In this document: in pieces, positions 24,202-32,361 of the stretch
How the letters are laid out: the number at the start of each line of letters is the position of its first letter
Position numbering within the stretch: position 1 is the first letter of the stretch
Assembly (NCBI GenBank): GCA_024225635.1
Contig: JAAEMK010000014.1
Coordinates: 1 to 50,855, forward strand
DNA length: 50,855 bases
Direction: 5' to 3'
Origin: Desulfobacteraceae bacterium
GTDB lineage: Bacteria; Desulfobacterota; Desulfobacteria; Desulfobacterales; Desulfobacteraceae
Notes under the pieces: generated by a model
Seen by the model: only the letters and a program-made list of their open reading frames with translations
Database searches by the model: none
What the model was told of the DNA's origin: nothing
Position numbers and translations under genes: made by a program

Positions 24202-25653
24202 TTACATCAGGGCGCTGTTAATCAAGAGATGACAGAGGATGCTCGCCACGTATCCAAGGGCGATAACCGGGGTCCACTTGAGGTGGGCCCCAAAGGTGTA
24301 GGTACCCCGGGCGGTGCCCATGAGAGCCACACCCGCGGCCGAACCGATGGCCAGCATGCTGCCGCCGGTGCCCGCGGTGAGGGTCACAAGGAGCCACTGG
24401 CCGTGGGACATGGTCGGGTCCATGGTCAGGACGGCGTACATCACCGGGATGTTGTCCACGATGGCCGACAGCACCCCGACCAGGGCGTTGGCCCCGGTCG
24501 GACCGAGATCTGTGTACATGAACTTGGAGACGGAGGCCAGGTAGCCGAACTGGGCAAGTCCGCCGACACAGAGGATAACACCGTAGAAGAACAGAAGCGT
24601 ATCCCACTCCGCCCGTGAGATTTTTCTCATGATATCAAAGGGAGAGAACTCTTCGCCATTACCGTTGCAGTCCCGGTCCCTGACGCCCAGTATAGCATCG
24701 TACCTGTGGGACCGGTTCTCATGGCGCTTGATGTGATAGGCATAGAGACCGAGATAACTGAGGCCGAACATCATGCCGGCGGCCGGGGGCAGATGGAGAA
24801 AGTTATGAAAGCTGACAGCCGTCACGATGGTGGCAAGGAAAAGCCCCATGATGACCCAGGCGCCGTACTTCATGGTGACCTCTTCGTCCATGGCCTCGGG
24901 CACCTCCTTGCCCACGCACAGGCTCATGATTACAGCCGGTACCAGCCAGTTAACCACAGAGGGGATAAAGATGGCAAAGAACTCGGAAAAGGCCACCTTG
25001 CCCTTCTGCCACACCATGAGGGTGGTGATGTCGCCAAAGGGAGAGAACGCACCTCCGGCATTGGCGGCAACAACGATATTGATACAGGCAATGGCGACGA
25101 AGGTTTTATTTTTTCCGCCCACGGCCATGGCCACGGCGCCCATGAGAAGGGCGGTGGTGAGGTTGTCCGCCACGGGAGAGATGACAAAGGCGAGGACTCC
25201 GGTGATCCAGAAGATCTTCCTGAGGGAAAATCCCCGGGAAACGAGTAAGGCCCGGAGGCGCTGGAACACGTTTCTCTCCTCCATTGCGTTGATATAGGTC
25301 ATGGCGGCCAGCAGGAACAAAAAGAGTTCCGCATATTCCAGAAGACTATGCTTGATGGCGTCATGGGCCGTGTGCATATCCCCAATGCCTGCGTAGGCAA
25401 GGGAAACCAGGAGCCAGATCGCCCCTGCGGCAAACAGAACCGGCTTGCTCTTTCTCAGGTGAATGTTATTCTCCAGGGGAACCAGGGAATAGGCCCCGAC
25501 AAAAATGATTACGCCAAGATAGCCGTAAAGGGTGGAGGTAAGATCGACGACAGCGGAAGCAGCCCCGCCGGTTCCTGCAACAGCGGCTGCCGGCAGGAGT
25601 AGGAGCAGGGAGAAAAGCCCTGCCAGGATCGTTTTTTTCTTAAATGTGTTCAT
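24202..25653 (-). CDS. nhaD: NhaD-type Na+/H+ antiporter
   Basis: A 483-residue membrane protein with an N-terminal signal-like segment (LAGLFSLLLLLPAAAVAG) and about eleven to twelve further helices. NhaD features: YLGVIIFVGAYSLVPLEN, LLEYAELFLFLLAAMTYINAMEERNVF, VISPVADNLTTALLMGAV (conserved acidic and Asn residues), NAGGAFSPFGDITTLMVW, and GVLSAIVDNIPVMYAVLTM. It exchanges Na+ (or Li+) for H+ across the inner membrane. It is divergent from an NhaR-like LysR regulator (267-bp gap), a pairing that supports the assignment and suggests Na+-dependent induction. Confidence 0.93.
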   Translation of the reverse strand: MNTFKKKTILAGLFSLLLLLPAAAVAGTGGAASAVVDLTSTLYGYLGVIIFVGAYSLVPLENNIHLRKSKPVLFAAGAIWLLVSLAYAGIGDMHTAHDAIKHSLLEYAELFLFLLAAMTYINAMEERNVFQRLRALLVSRGFSLRKIFWITGVLAFVISPVADNLTTALLMGAVAMAVGGKNKTFVAIACINIVVAANAGGAFSPFGDITTLMVWQKGKVAFSEFFAIFIPSVVNWLVPAVIMSLCVGKEVPEAMDEEVTMKYGAWVIMGLFLATIVTAVSFHNFLHLPPAAGMMFGLSYLGLYAYHIKRHENRSHRYDAILGVRDRDCNGNGEEFSPFDIMRKISRAEWDTLLFFYGVILCVGGLAQFGYLASVSKFMYTDLGPTGANALVGVLSAIVDNIPVMYAVLTMDPTMSHGQWLLVTLTAGTGGSMLAIGSAAGVALMGTARGTYTFGAHLKWTPVIALGYVASILCHLLINSALM

Positions 25654-25920
25654 GGTCCTGTCAATAGTCCTTTTTTATATGATGATATTCTAAAAGCCGT
25701 ATCACCCGGTTGCACCATCATCTCCGGCCGGCAAACATCCCCATTGCTCAAGCAAGGCCATTTCCATCAAAACCGTGGAACCCCGGCCATTTTCATGATA
25801 GGGTTCCCCAGGTTAACCTGCTTGATAACCAGCAGATGGAGGCGGATAATAATATTTTGAAATATTTCGGTCAAATAGATAATATAGTAACGACCTTTCG
25901 AAAAAAGCGAATATAAGACC

Positions 25921-26850
25921 ATGGAATGGCTTAATTATCACCATCTTTTCTATTTCTGGACCGTGATGCGGGAGGGCAGCATTACCGCTGCCTGCACCAA
26001 GCTGAGCCTTGCCCAGTCAACGGTGAGCGCCCAGCTGGGCAAGCTTGAGGAATCCCTTGGGGGAAAACTGTTCAACCGCCAGGGACGCTCCCTGGAGGCC
26101 ACTGACCTGGGGCAGATGGTGTTCCAATATGCCGACAAAATCTTCCCCCTGGGCCGGGAATTGATGGACCAGATCCACAACCGCCCGGTGATCGGCCCCC
26201 TCTCCCTCAAGGTGGGCATCGTTGACCAGATTGCCAAGCTCATGGCCAGGAAACTCCTGGAACCGGCCCTTTCCCTGGACAAAAAGGTGCGGCTTGTCTG
26301 CCATGAAGGAAAGGAGGAGGACCTTCTGGCGGAACTTGCCCTGCACAACCTGGACCTGGTCCTGGCCGACGCCCCCATCCGGTCCGGCCTCAGCATCAAG
26401 GCCTACAACCATTTCCTGGGGGAATGCGGAATCACCTTCTTTGCCGAGGCGGAAATCGCAACCCGGCTGAGAAACAACTTTCCCGCCTCCCTGGACAACG
26501 CCCCCATGCTCATGCCCATGGGCATGACCATGCTCAGGTGCGCCCTGGACCAGTGGTTTGAAAATCTCTCCATCCAGCCGGTTGTGGTGGCGGAATTTGA
26601 GGACAACGCCCTTTTAAAGGTGTTCGGACAGGCGGGGGACGGGGTGTTCGTGGCGCCGACCATCATCGAGTCCGAGATCAGAACCCAGTACCAGGTGGAG
26701 ATCATTGGCAGGTGCGACACCATCAAGGAGCGGTTCTACGCCATCTCGGTGGAACGGATACTGAAGCACCCCGCGGTGGTAGCCATCACGGACATCGCCC
26801 GACACTCCTTCTTCTCCCCGGTCTGGGAGCATCCCGGCGGCAAAGGGTGA
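25921..26850 (+). CDS. nhaR: NhaR-like LysR-family activator
   Basis: A 309-residue LysR regulator. The N-terminal winged helix reads MEWLNYHHLFYFWTVMREGSITAACTKL across its first helices, then AQSTVSAQLGKLEESLGGKLFNRQGRSLEATDLG, very close to NhaR proteins (YHHL-YFW start and GGKLF-R-GR-LE-T-LG). A substrate-binding domain follows (about 90-300). NhaR activates antiporter genes in response to Na+. It is divergent from nhaD and is likely its regulator. The region upstream of the start is AT-rich, suitable for a regulated divergent promoter. Confidence 0.9.
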   Translation: MEWLNYHHLFYFWTVMREGSITAACTKLSLAQSTVSAQLGKLEESLGGKLFNRQGRSLEATDLGQMVFQYADKIFPLGRELMDQIHNRPVIGPLSLKVGIVDQIAKLMARKLLEPALSLDKKVRLVCHEGKEEDLLAELALHNLDLVLADAPIRSGLSIKAYNHFLGECGITFFAEAEIATRLRNNFPASLDNAPMLMPMGMTMLRCALDQWFENLSIQPVVVAEFEDNALLKVFGQAGDGVFVAPTIIESEIRTQYQVEIIGRCDTIKERFYAISVERILKHPAVVAITDIARHSFFSPVWEHPGGKG

Positions 26851-26967
26851 CAACGGGAATTCGCCCATTTTTTCGCGGTTGATAAAAACCGTTTTTTATG
26901 TAAATCTCCTTTCTATCGCAAGTCCGGTCGTTCCCGTTCCTAAACAACTATTAGAAAGGGGTGCCCC

Positions 26968-27684
26968 ATGGTAAATGATAACGAAAAAGTTTTCCTGACC
27001 GAGCAGGAGGCCAAAGCCGCCGTGGAGATCGACTTCCGGCAGTACGGCCCCCAGCCCCGGCTTTACCGCGAACTCTCTCCCCTCATCCTGGGCGGCAGCG
27101 CCATTGTCCTGGATCAAGGCAGGCATACCGGAGTCTGGATCAAGCAGGGCCGGAAAAACACCCTGCAACCGATCAACGCCCATGCCCTGGGCGATCATCT
27201 GTGCCAAGCCCTGCAAACCAGGGCCTACCCCCTGCCGGTCCTGGCGGAGATCTGCACCCTCACCTTCCAGGTACGGGCCTGTCCCGGTCCCGATCCCGGC
27301 GACACCACCCGGGGAATCTGGATCGAATCCGACATGGACGATTTCCACTGCAGCCAGTGCGGCGATTGCTGCCGGGGCCTGGCCTATCACAACGACTGCA
27401 CGGAACAGGACTACCGCAGATGGCAGCGCCTCGGCCTTACCCACATCCTGGAACGGGTACAGGTCCTTGGCGCCAACGGCGAAACCAAGGGGTACCGAAT
27501 CTGGGTGGAACCCGGCAGCAACCGCCTGTCACCGGTCTGCCCCTGGCTCCGGGAGCCCCCCGGGGAGAACCGCTGCACCTGCCTGATCCAGGATGTCAAA
27601 CCCGGGATCTGCACCCAATATCCCTTTACCCGCAAGCATGCCATCATGACCGGATGCAGGGGAAAATTCAAAAAACAGACGTAA
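26968..27684 (+). CDS. YkgJ-like cysteine-cluster protein
   Basis: A 238-residue soluble protein. The first 110 residues have no recognised motif. The C-terminal half carries the zinc/iron-chelating cysteine cluster typical of the YkgJ group: FHCSQCGDCCRG at about residue 130, then CPWL about 60 residues later, CTCLIQDVKPGICTQYPFTR and a last Cys in MTGCRGKF. Family function is unknown; metal binding is inferred from the Cys spacing. GAAAGGGG precedes the ATG. It stands alone between nhaR and an exported protein gene. Confidence 0.8.
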   Translation: MVNDNEKVFLTEQEAKAAVEIDFRQYGPQPRLYRELSPLILGGSAIVLDQGRHTGVWIKQGRKNTLQPINAHALGDHLCQALQTRAYPLPVLAEICTLTFQVRACPGPDPGDTTRGIWIESDMDDFHCSQCGDCCRGLAYHNDCTEQDYRRWQRLGLTHILERVQVLGANGETKGYRIWVEPGSNRLSPVCPWLREPPGENRCTCLIQDVKPGICTQYPFTRKHAIMTGCRGKFKKQT

Positions 27685-27800
27685 TGATTTGATATCGGCC
27701 CGGAGATGTAGTAATTGACAAGGACTATTGAGTTCCCCTTACCCCCCTGGACAATACCGGGAAAGGGAAAATGAAAGATCTTTTTAATCAGGAGGACAAA

Positions 27801-28640
27801 ATGAGGAAACTTGCATTTATCACTGCCTTTGTTTTTTGTATGACAGCGGGTCTTGCCGGGGCGAAAGACAGCCCCTGGGAAACCCGGCTGCCGTTTAAAA
27901 AAGGCACCATCCAATACAACATCACAGGCAGCCAAACCGGCACCGAGACCCTTTACATCAAAGATTACGGCCGCACCACGGCGCGTCACCGCACTGTCTC
28001 CATGAAGTTTCTCGGCATGACGCAAACCACCAAAGAGATCGAGATCACCACCCCGGAATGGGTATACAATGTGGATCTTACGGAACAGACCTGCGAAAAA
28101 TCCACGAACCCGACAAAATATATGATCGAAGAGTTCAACAAGCTTTCGAAAAAAGACCGGAAAAAGGTCATCAAGAATTCCCTGGAACTGGGAACACAGA
28201 TGATCGAGGGGATGAGCGGCACCATCCAGGTGAAAGGGGCCAAGGTGCTCGGGTATCCCTGTGACGTGGTGACGGTCATGGGAACGAAGACCTACTGCTT
28301 TACCGGCACCTCCATTGTCTTGAAATCAGAGGCGAACCTGATGGGGATGAAAATCACCTCCACGGCAACCGGCATTCAAAAAGGGGCCCCCGCGTCAGCC
28401 CATTTCCAGGTACCCCAGGGCATCCAAGTCCACCACAACACCCAGGGTGATGAAATGATAAAAGAGATGGCCCGGACCACCATCCAGAACCTGCTGCTGG
28501 GCAAAACCGCCGCCCCCCAGGCAAATGATCAGCAACGGTTCAATGCGATCCAGGAGGATCAGAAAAATGATCCCGAGGGGGATATGCCCGATATGCAAAA
28601 GATGATGGAATTGATGAAACAGTTTGGCCAGGAAAACTAA
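27801..28640 (+). CDS. Exported protein of unknown function
   Basis: A 279-residue precursor with a clear signal peptide (MRKLAFITAFVFCMTAGLAGA, cleavage before KD). The mature protein is beta-rich and charged, with RLPFKKGTIQYNITGSQTGT, GRTTARHRTVSMKFLGMTQT, a pair of Cys-containing strands (VLGYPCDVVTVMGTKTYCF), and a C-terminal helix with several Met (MPDMQKMMELMKQFG). The beginning resembles DUF4412-type periplasmic proteins, a weak impression only. ATG 27801 is chosen because CAGGAGGAC lies just upstream; an earlier ATG at 27771 would disturb the signal peptide. Confidence 0.75.
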   Translation: MRKLAFITAFVFCMTAGLAGAKDSPWETRLPFKKGTIQYNITGSQTGTETLYIKDYGRTTARHRTVSMKFLGMTQTTKEIEITTPEWVYNVDLTEQTCEKSTNPTKYMIEEFNKLSKKDRKKVIKNSLELGTQMIEGMSGTIQVKGAKVLGYPCDVVTVMGTKTYCFTGTSIVLKSEANLMGMKITSTATGIQKGAPASAHFQVPQGIQVHHNTQGDEMIKEMARTTIQNLLLGKTAAPQANDQQRFNAIQEDQKNDPEGDMPDMQKMMELMKQFGQEN

Positions 28641-28675
28641 ATCGACACTCATATCTAAATAATTTCATTTTGTTG

Positions 28676-28704
28676 TTGACATGAAGATCGTTTAGGGATA
28701 TAAA
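28676..28704 (+). promoter_or_regulatory. Promoter of tRNA-Leu
   Basis: TTGACA (28676-28681), a 17-bp spacer and TATAAA (28699-28704): a near-consensus sigma-70 promoter. The start should be near 28711, leaving a leader of about 58 nt before the tRNA. Confidence 0.8.
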
Positions 28705-28768
28705 CCCCTTCGAATCGAGCGTACCGGTTCTTAAGACAAACCGGCGCACCCGATGAACAAGTTAAAAA

Positions 28769-28853
28769 GCCGAAGTGGTGGAATTGGTAGACACGCACGC
28801 TTGAGGGGCGTGTGGGGCGACCCGTGGGAGTTCAAATCTCCCCTTCGGCACCA
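28769..28853 (+). tRNA. tRNA-Leu (GAG)
   Basis: Acceptor arms GCCGAAG (28769-28775) and CTTCGGC (28843-28849) pair. The anticodon stem CACGC/GCGTG encloses TTGAGGG, giving anticodon GAG (28803-28805). A long class II variable arm and encoded CCA (28851-28853) are present. Confidence 0.97.
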
Positions 28854-28861
28854 TTCATATG

Positions 28862-28899
28862 AAAGCCGTTAAGATGACAAACATCTTAACGGCTTTTTT
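28862..28899 (+). terminator. Rho-independent terminator of tRNA-Leu
   Basis: A perfect 14-bp stem (AAGCCGTTAAGATG and its complement) around a 5-nt loop, followed by TTTTTT. Confidence 0.93.
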
Positions 28900-28968
28900 G
28901 TTTCCAGCGTTTCCAGCAAAAATCACACCAATTTGAACGGGCTTTCAGGAGCAGGGAACGTTGTTTGC

Positions 28969-29011
28969 AAAAAAACAGAAAAGCCCCTGAACGGTATCCC
29001 GTCCAGGGGCT
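28969..29011 (-). terminator. Terminator of second csp gene
   Basis: AGCCCCTG (28982-28989) pairs with CAGGGGCT (29004-29011), with further inner pairing. On the minus strand T-rich sequence follows (A-run at 28969-28975 on the given strand). Confidence 0.75.
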
Positions 29012-29061
29012 ATATCTTCACAGTCACCAAAATGACTACTGGGACTAAATAAAACGGCTAA

Positions 29062-29262
29062 CTAGACCACGGTCACATTGGTTGCAGCAGGGCCTTTCTG
29101 TCCTTCTTCAATGTCAAAGGAAACACGATCCCCTTCATTCAGGGATTTAAAACCGGTTGCATTGATGCCGGTGTGATGTACGAATACATCCTTTCCGTCT
29201 TCCTGTTCAATAAATCCAAAACCTTTTGCGTCGTTAAACCATTTTACGATACCATTAGCCAT
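29062..29262 (-). CDS. Cold-shock protein (CspA family), second copy
   Basis: A 66-residue CspA-type OB-fold protein: [20 protein letters not shown] with RNP1, DVFVHHTGI with RNP2, and ending [11 protein letters not shown]. It differs from the copy at 15149-15349 at only a limited number of positions. AGGAGATTG precedes the ATG. It has a near-consensus promoter, a leader of about 120 nt and its own terminator, so it is a single-gene transcription unit. Whether it is cold-induced or constitutive cannot be told from sequence, but the leader resembles that of copy 1. Confidence 0.95.
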   Translation of the reverse strand: MANGIVKWFNDAKGFGFIEQEDGKDVFVHHTGINATGFKSLNEGDRVSFDIEEGQKGPAATNVTVV

Positions 29263-29329
29263 GTTGGCAATCTCCTGTAATAAAAATAATACCAGTTTCT
29301 CATTTTAAGGGATAACACCACTTTGCGGG

Positions 29330-29354
29330 GAATATACACCTTCGATATGAAACC
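29330..29354 (-). promoter_or_regulatory. Leader element shared by both csp genes (copy 2)
   Basis: The minus strand reads GGTTTC at the 5' end, AAGG in the middle, ATTC at the 3' end; 16 of 25 positions match 15422-15446. It begins about 28 nt into the predicted transcript. Confidence 0.45.
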
Positions 29355-29388
29355 TATGTGCGTCACATATAACAGCACAATTTGGGAC

Positions 29389-29417
29389 ATAGTATATGCG
29401 GCTCCGAAATATGTCAA
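29389..29417 (-). promoter_or_regulatory. Promoter of second csp gene
   Basis: Minus-strand TTGACA (29412-29417), a 17-bp spacer, and TACTAT (29389-29394). It predicts a leader of about 120 nt. Confidence 0.75.
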
Positions 29418-29620
29418 GTACTTATTTCTTTTTTATTCCCAATGAACAAGGGGACTTAGAATTTCTTGGCATAAAACCCCGGGTTCATGATATGGCTTTG
29501 CAAGACAATCGGTCCGCTCATTCGGAGGGCCCTCGGGTATAGCTGCCGGGGCATCAATATCATGGATATGAAGATCAATCATTCCAGCACACTTCGTGCT
29601 GAACCATAAGGAGAATAGAA

Positions 29621-31423
29621 ATGTCAGAGACCGTAAAAAACCGGGATCAGATTCCCAAATCAGACCAATGGAACCTGGGCCGGCTCTTTACCGATGCAGA
29701 TGCCTGGGAGCAGGCGCTAAAAGAATATGAGACCCGGATTCCCCAAATCAGTCAGTTCCAGGGCACTCTGGGGCGATCCGCCCGGGCCCTGAAAGCCTGC
29801 CTGGATTTCATGGACCGGCTGGAGCAACTGGACGAACGCCTCCACTACTACGCCATGCTGCGGCTGAGCGAGGATGCGGGGGATTCGGACAATCAGAAGC
29901 GAAGCAGCCGGTACATGAACCTGGCCACAAAGGCCCAGGGAGAGGCCAGCTACCAGAAAACCGAGATCCAGGCCATCGATGAAAAGACCATGGCCGGATT
30001 TCTGGCCGATCCTTTGCTTGCAACCTACCGGATCTATCTTGAAAAACTGCTGCGGTTCAAGCCCCATATCCTCACCCAGGCCGAAGAAAGGCTCCTGGCC
30101 CTCCAGGCAGAATCTGCCGCGGCAGTCTCAAAGACCTTTTCAGCCCTCACCGACGTGGATATGGATTTCGGCACCATCGACACCCCGGATGGGCCCAGGC
30201 CCCTCAGCCAATCCAGCTTCAGCCAGTTTCTCCTCTCTCCGGACCGGGAGCTGCGAAAAAAAGCCTACGAGCAGTTTTACGGCGTCTTTGACGGACATAA
30301 AAACACCCTGGCATCCCTATATGAAGGAAGCATTCGCCGGGACGCCTACCTGGCAAAGATAAAAAACTATCCATCGGCCCGGGCCAAGGCGCTTTTCCCG
30401 GACAAGGTTCCCGAAGAAGTATATGACAATCTGGTGGCGCGGGTCAGGCGCCACCTGCCGTCCCTGCATGAATACTATGCCCTGCGAAAAGAAATCATGG
30501 GCCTTGAAGAGCTGCGCCATTACGATGTCTATGTTCCAATGGTTCCGGACGTGACGATTCGCCACACCTATGAAGAAGCGGTCCATGAGATCATCGAAGC
30601 CCTGGAGCCCTTGGGAAAAGAATATGGCGATCACCTCAAAAAAGGACTTCTTGGCACCTGGGTGGACAGGTACGAAAACAAGGGGAAGCGGTCCGGCGCT
30701 TTTTCGGCAGGCTCATACAACGGCGAGCCGTATATCCTGATGAACTATAAAGAGGACGTACTCAGGGACGTGTTCACCCTGGCCCATGAGGGCGGCCATT
30801 CCATGCACTCCTGGTACAGTGTCGAAAACAACCCGTTTTCCCATTACAACTACACCATATTTGAAGCGGAAGTGGCCTCGACCTTTAACGAACAGCTCCT
30901 GTTTCATCACATGATGAAGAAAAGCAAGGACAGGAAAGTCCAGGCCTATCTGATAGGCAAGCAGATCGACGATATCCTGGCAACGATCATGCGACAGACC
31001 ATGTTCGCTGAGTTCGAAACCGAGACCCACCGCCGGGCCGAGGCCGGGAAATCCCTCTCCCTGGACGACTTCCGGGCAATCTACCGGAAACTTCAGACCG
31101 ACTATTTCGGACCTGCGATGGTGCTGGAAGAGGTCAGCGACCTGGAAGCACTGCGAATTCCCCACTTTTACAGGGCATTCTACGTATATAAATACGCCAC
31201 GGGCCTTTCCGCGGCCATCGCCCTCTCCCGCCGGGTACTGAACGGCGGCGACACCGAGCGGGAGGACTACCTGAACTTCCTCAAATCCGGCGGTTCCAGG
31301 TATCCCCTGGAGTCACTGGCCCTGGCCGGGGTGGACATGGGCGGGACAGCCCCCATCGACGATGCGTTAACACTGTTCGCGGATCTCGTGGCGCAACTCG
31401 CGGCCATCACCTCCAATTCTTAA
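29621..31423 (+). CDS. pepF: Oligoendopeptidase F (M3 family)
   Basis: A 600-residue zinc metallopeptidase of the M3B group, of normal family length. The catalytic motif is HEGGHSMHSWYS with His389, Glu390 and His393; the third ligand Glu lies in FEAEVASTFNE. Other family segments: WNLGRLFTDADAWE near the start, YPSARAKALFPDKVPEEVYDNL, and FYVYKYATGLSAAIALSRRVL near the end. It cleaves short peptides in the cytoplasm. AAGGAG lies 9 nt before the ATG. It stands alone, followed by a strong terminator. Confidence 0.94.
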   Translation: MSETVKNRDQIPKSDQWNLGRLFTDADAWEQALKEYETRIPQISQFQGTLGRSARALKACLDFMDRLEQLDERLHYYAMLRLSEDAGDSDNQKRSSRYMNLATKAQGEASYQKTEIQAIDEKTMAGFLADPLLATYRIYLEKLLRFKPHILTQAEERLLALQAESAAAVSKTFSALTDVDMDFGTIDTPDGPRPLSQSSFSQFLLSPDRELRKKAYEQFYGVFDGHKNTLASLYEGSIRRDAYLAKIKNYPSARAKALFPDKVPEEVYDNLVARVRRHLPSLHEYYALRKEIMGLEELRHYDVYVPMVPDVTIRHTYEEAVHEIIEALEPLGKEYGDHLKKGLLGTWVDRYENKGKRSGAFSAGSYNGEPYILMNYKEDVLRDVFTLAHEGGHSMHSWYSVENNPFSHYNYTIFEAEVASTFNEQLLFHHMMKKSKDRKVQAYLIGKQIDDILATIMRQTMFAEFETETHRRAEAGKSLSLDDFRAIYRKLQTDYFGPAMVLEEVSDLEALRIPHFYRAFYVYKYATGLSAAIALSRRVLNGGDTEREDYLNFLKSGGSRYPLESLALAGVDMGGTAPIDDALTLFADLVAQLAAITSNS

Positions 31424-31433
31424 AATTTATTTT

Positions 31434-31458
31434 GTGTCCGGGTTGCCCTCCCGGACAC
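31434..31458 (+). terminator. Terminator of pepF
   Basis: GTGTCCGGG and CCCGGACAC form a perfect 9-bp stem around a 7-nt loop, followed by TACAATTTTTCTT. Confidence 0.85.
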
Positions 31459-31500
31459 TACAATTTTTCTTGTCGCAATCTGCGATAAAATCCGGATGAT

Positions 31501-31965
31501 TTAACCATAGGACGCGATGGGCTGTGAATCCTGGAAAGAGAGAAGGTCCAAATAGGCCTGATAGGCATTTGAAAGCCTGCTTGAAAACACATCAACCATC
31601 CGGCGCATGATCTTAAGCCCGGCATCGGGATGTTGTTTAAAAATCTTTTCCAGCTGCCGCTTATGGATCTTAACCGCCTTTAAATCCGTGGCGCTGATTC
31701 CGGAAGCCGTGTATTTACCGGTCTCTGCCAGACTTGACCAGCCGAACAACGATCCAGGCTCCGTCAAACGAAAGGTCAGGGAACTGCCGTTCTCAACCTC
31801 CAGTTTGAGGGTCCCATCTTCGAGGATATAGAGCACCTCCGCATCCTCTCCCCTTTTGAACAATGTGGTTCCCGCTTTAAAAAACTCTTCAACACAGATC
31901 CCGTTTATCTGCTCCATCACGGCAAAGTCTATTCCCCTAAAAAGGTCTATCTCGTTTGTAATCAT
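31501..31965 (-). CDS. Stand-alone cyclic-nucleotide-binding domain protein
   Basis: A 154-residue protein with one Crp-like beta-roll (about 10-125): FFKAGTTLFKRGEDAEVLYILEDGTLKLEV, LTEPGSLFGWSSLAET, and KIHKRQLEKIFKQHPDAGLKIMRRM. There is no helix-turn-helix after the domain; a helical tail of about 25 residues ends the protein. The phosphate-binding cassette with the GE-x-x-L/ALL and R motifs of true cAMP binders is weak (PGSLFGWSSL), so the ligand is uncertain. Such stand-alone domains usually act by protein contacts. A good AAGGAGATG site precedes the ATG. The upstream region is rich in palindromes. Confidence 0.8.
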   Translation of the reverse strand: MITNEIDLFRGIDFAVMEQINGICVEEFFKAGTTLFKRGEDAEVLYILEDGTLKLEVENGSSLTFRLTEPGSLFGWSSLAETGKYTASGISATDLKAVKIHKRQLEKIFKQHPDAGLKIMRRMVDVFSSRLSNAYQAYLDLLSFQDSQPIASYG

Positions 31966-32000
31966 ATTACATCTCCTTTTTTACATGTCTTTGCCGGTTT

Positions 32001-32019
32001 ATTCGCGTCACACGCGAAT
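32001..32019. repeat. Perfect 19-bp palindrome, possible operator
   Basis: ATTCGCGT and ACGCGAAT flank CAC, 36 bp upstream of the cNMP-binding protein start. Position and symmetry fit an operator. Confidence 0.5.
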
Positions 32020-32033
32020 GCCTGCTGATCCAC

Positions 32034-32074
32034 GCCTCCTTTTCAAGCTCCGGACAGAGCTATAAAAAGGAGGC
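32034..32074 (+). promoter_or_regulatory. Hairpin that sequesters a ribosome binding site
   Basis: GCCTCCTTTT (32034-32043) pairs with AAAAGGAGGC (32065-32074), with an inner stem AGCTC/GAGCT. The right arm contains a perfect AAGGAGG placed 6 nt before an ATG (32080) that opens an eight-codon frame. This could be a leader peptide or simply a structured RNA. Confidence 0.4.
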
Positions 32075-32204
32075 ATTGTATGGGAATTTTAAGATATCCC
32101 TTATGAAGATTTTTTTTCATGCTCCCTCCTGCATATTTTTATGGTTATAAGGTTAATGCATGAAGAAAAAAACAGCAGAAGAATAGAAGTGGGATTTCCG
32201 GAGG

Positions 32205-32223
32205 TTCATGTTCCGAACATGAA
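32205..32223. repeat. Perfect 19-bp palindrome
   Basis: TTCATGTTC and GAACATGAA flank a single C, about 140 bp past the end of the MscS-like gene. There is no T-run, so an operator or protein site is as likely as a terminator. Confidence 0.5.
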
Positions 32224-32361
32224 TTCATGTATAGGGCAATCAATGTGGAAAAACAAAAGGTTTTGGGGTTATTGAGCTCTCCCAGGTTAACACGCCCAAA
32301 GTATTTTTCACTATCGTTACCATCATATTGGGAATGTCAACAGGGAGAGCTCCAAAACCGG

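Larger units (their letters stand above)
29263..29620. other. Divergent region between csp and pepF
   Basis: 358 bp without a gene. It contains the csp leader and promoter on the minus strand. A small hairpin CAGCAC/GTGCTG lies about 20 bp before the pepF start. Confidence 0.6.
31966..32361. other. Palindrome-rich intergenic region
   Basis: 396 bp between the start of the cNMP-binding protein gene and the end of the MscS-like gene. It carries three separate inverted repeats, listed individually, and only very short reading frames. Confidence 0.6.
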
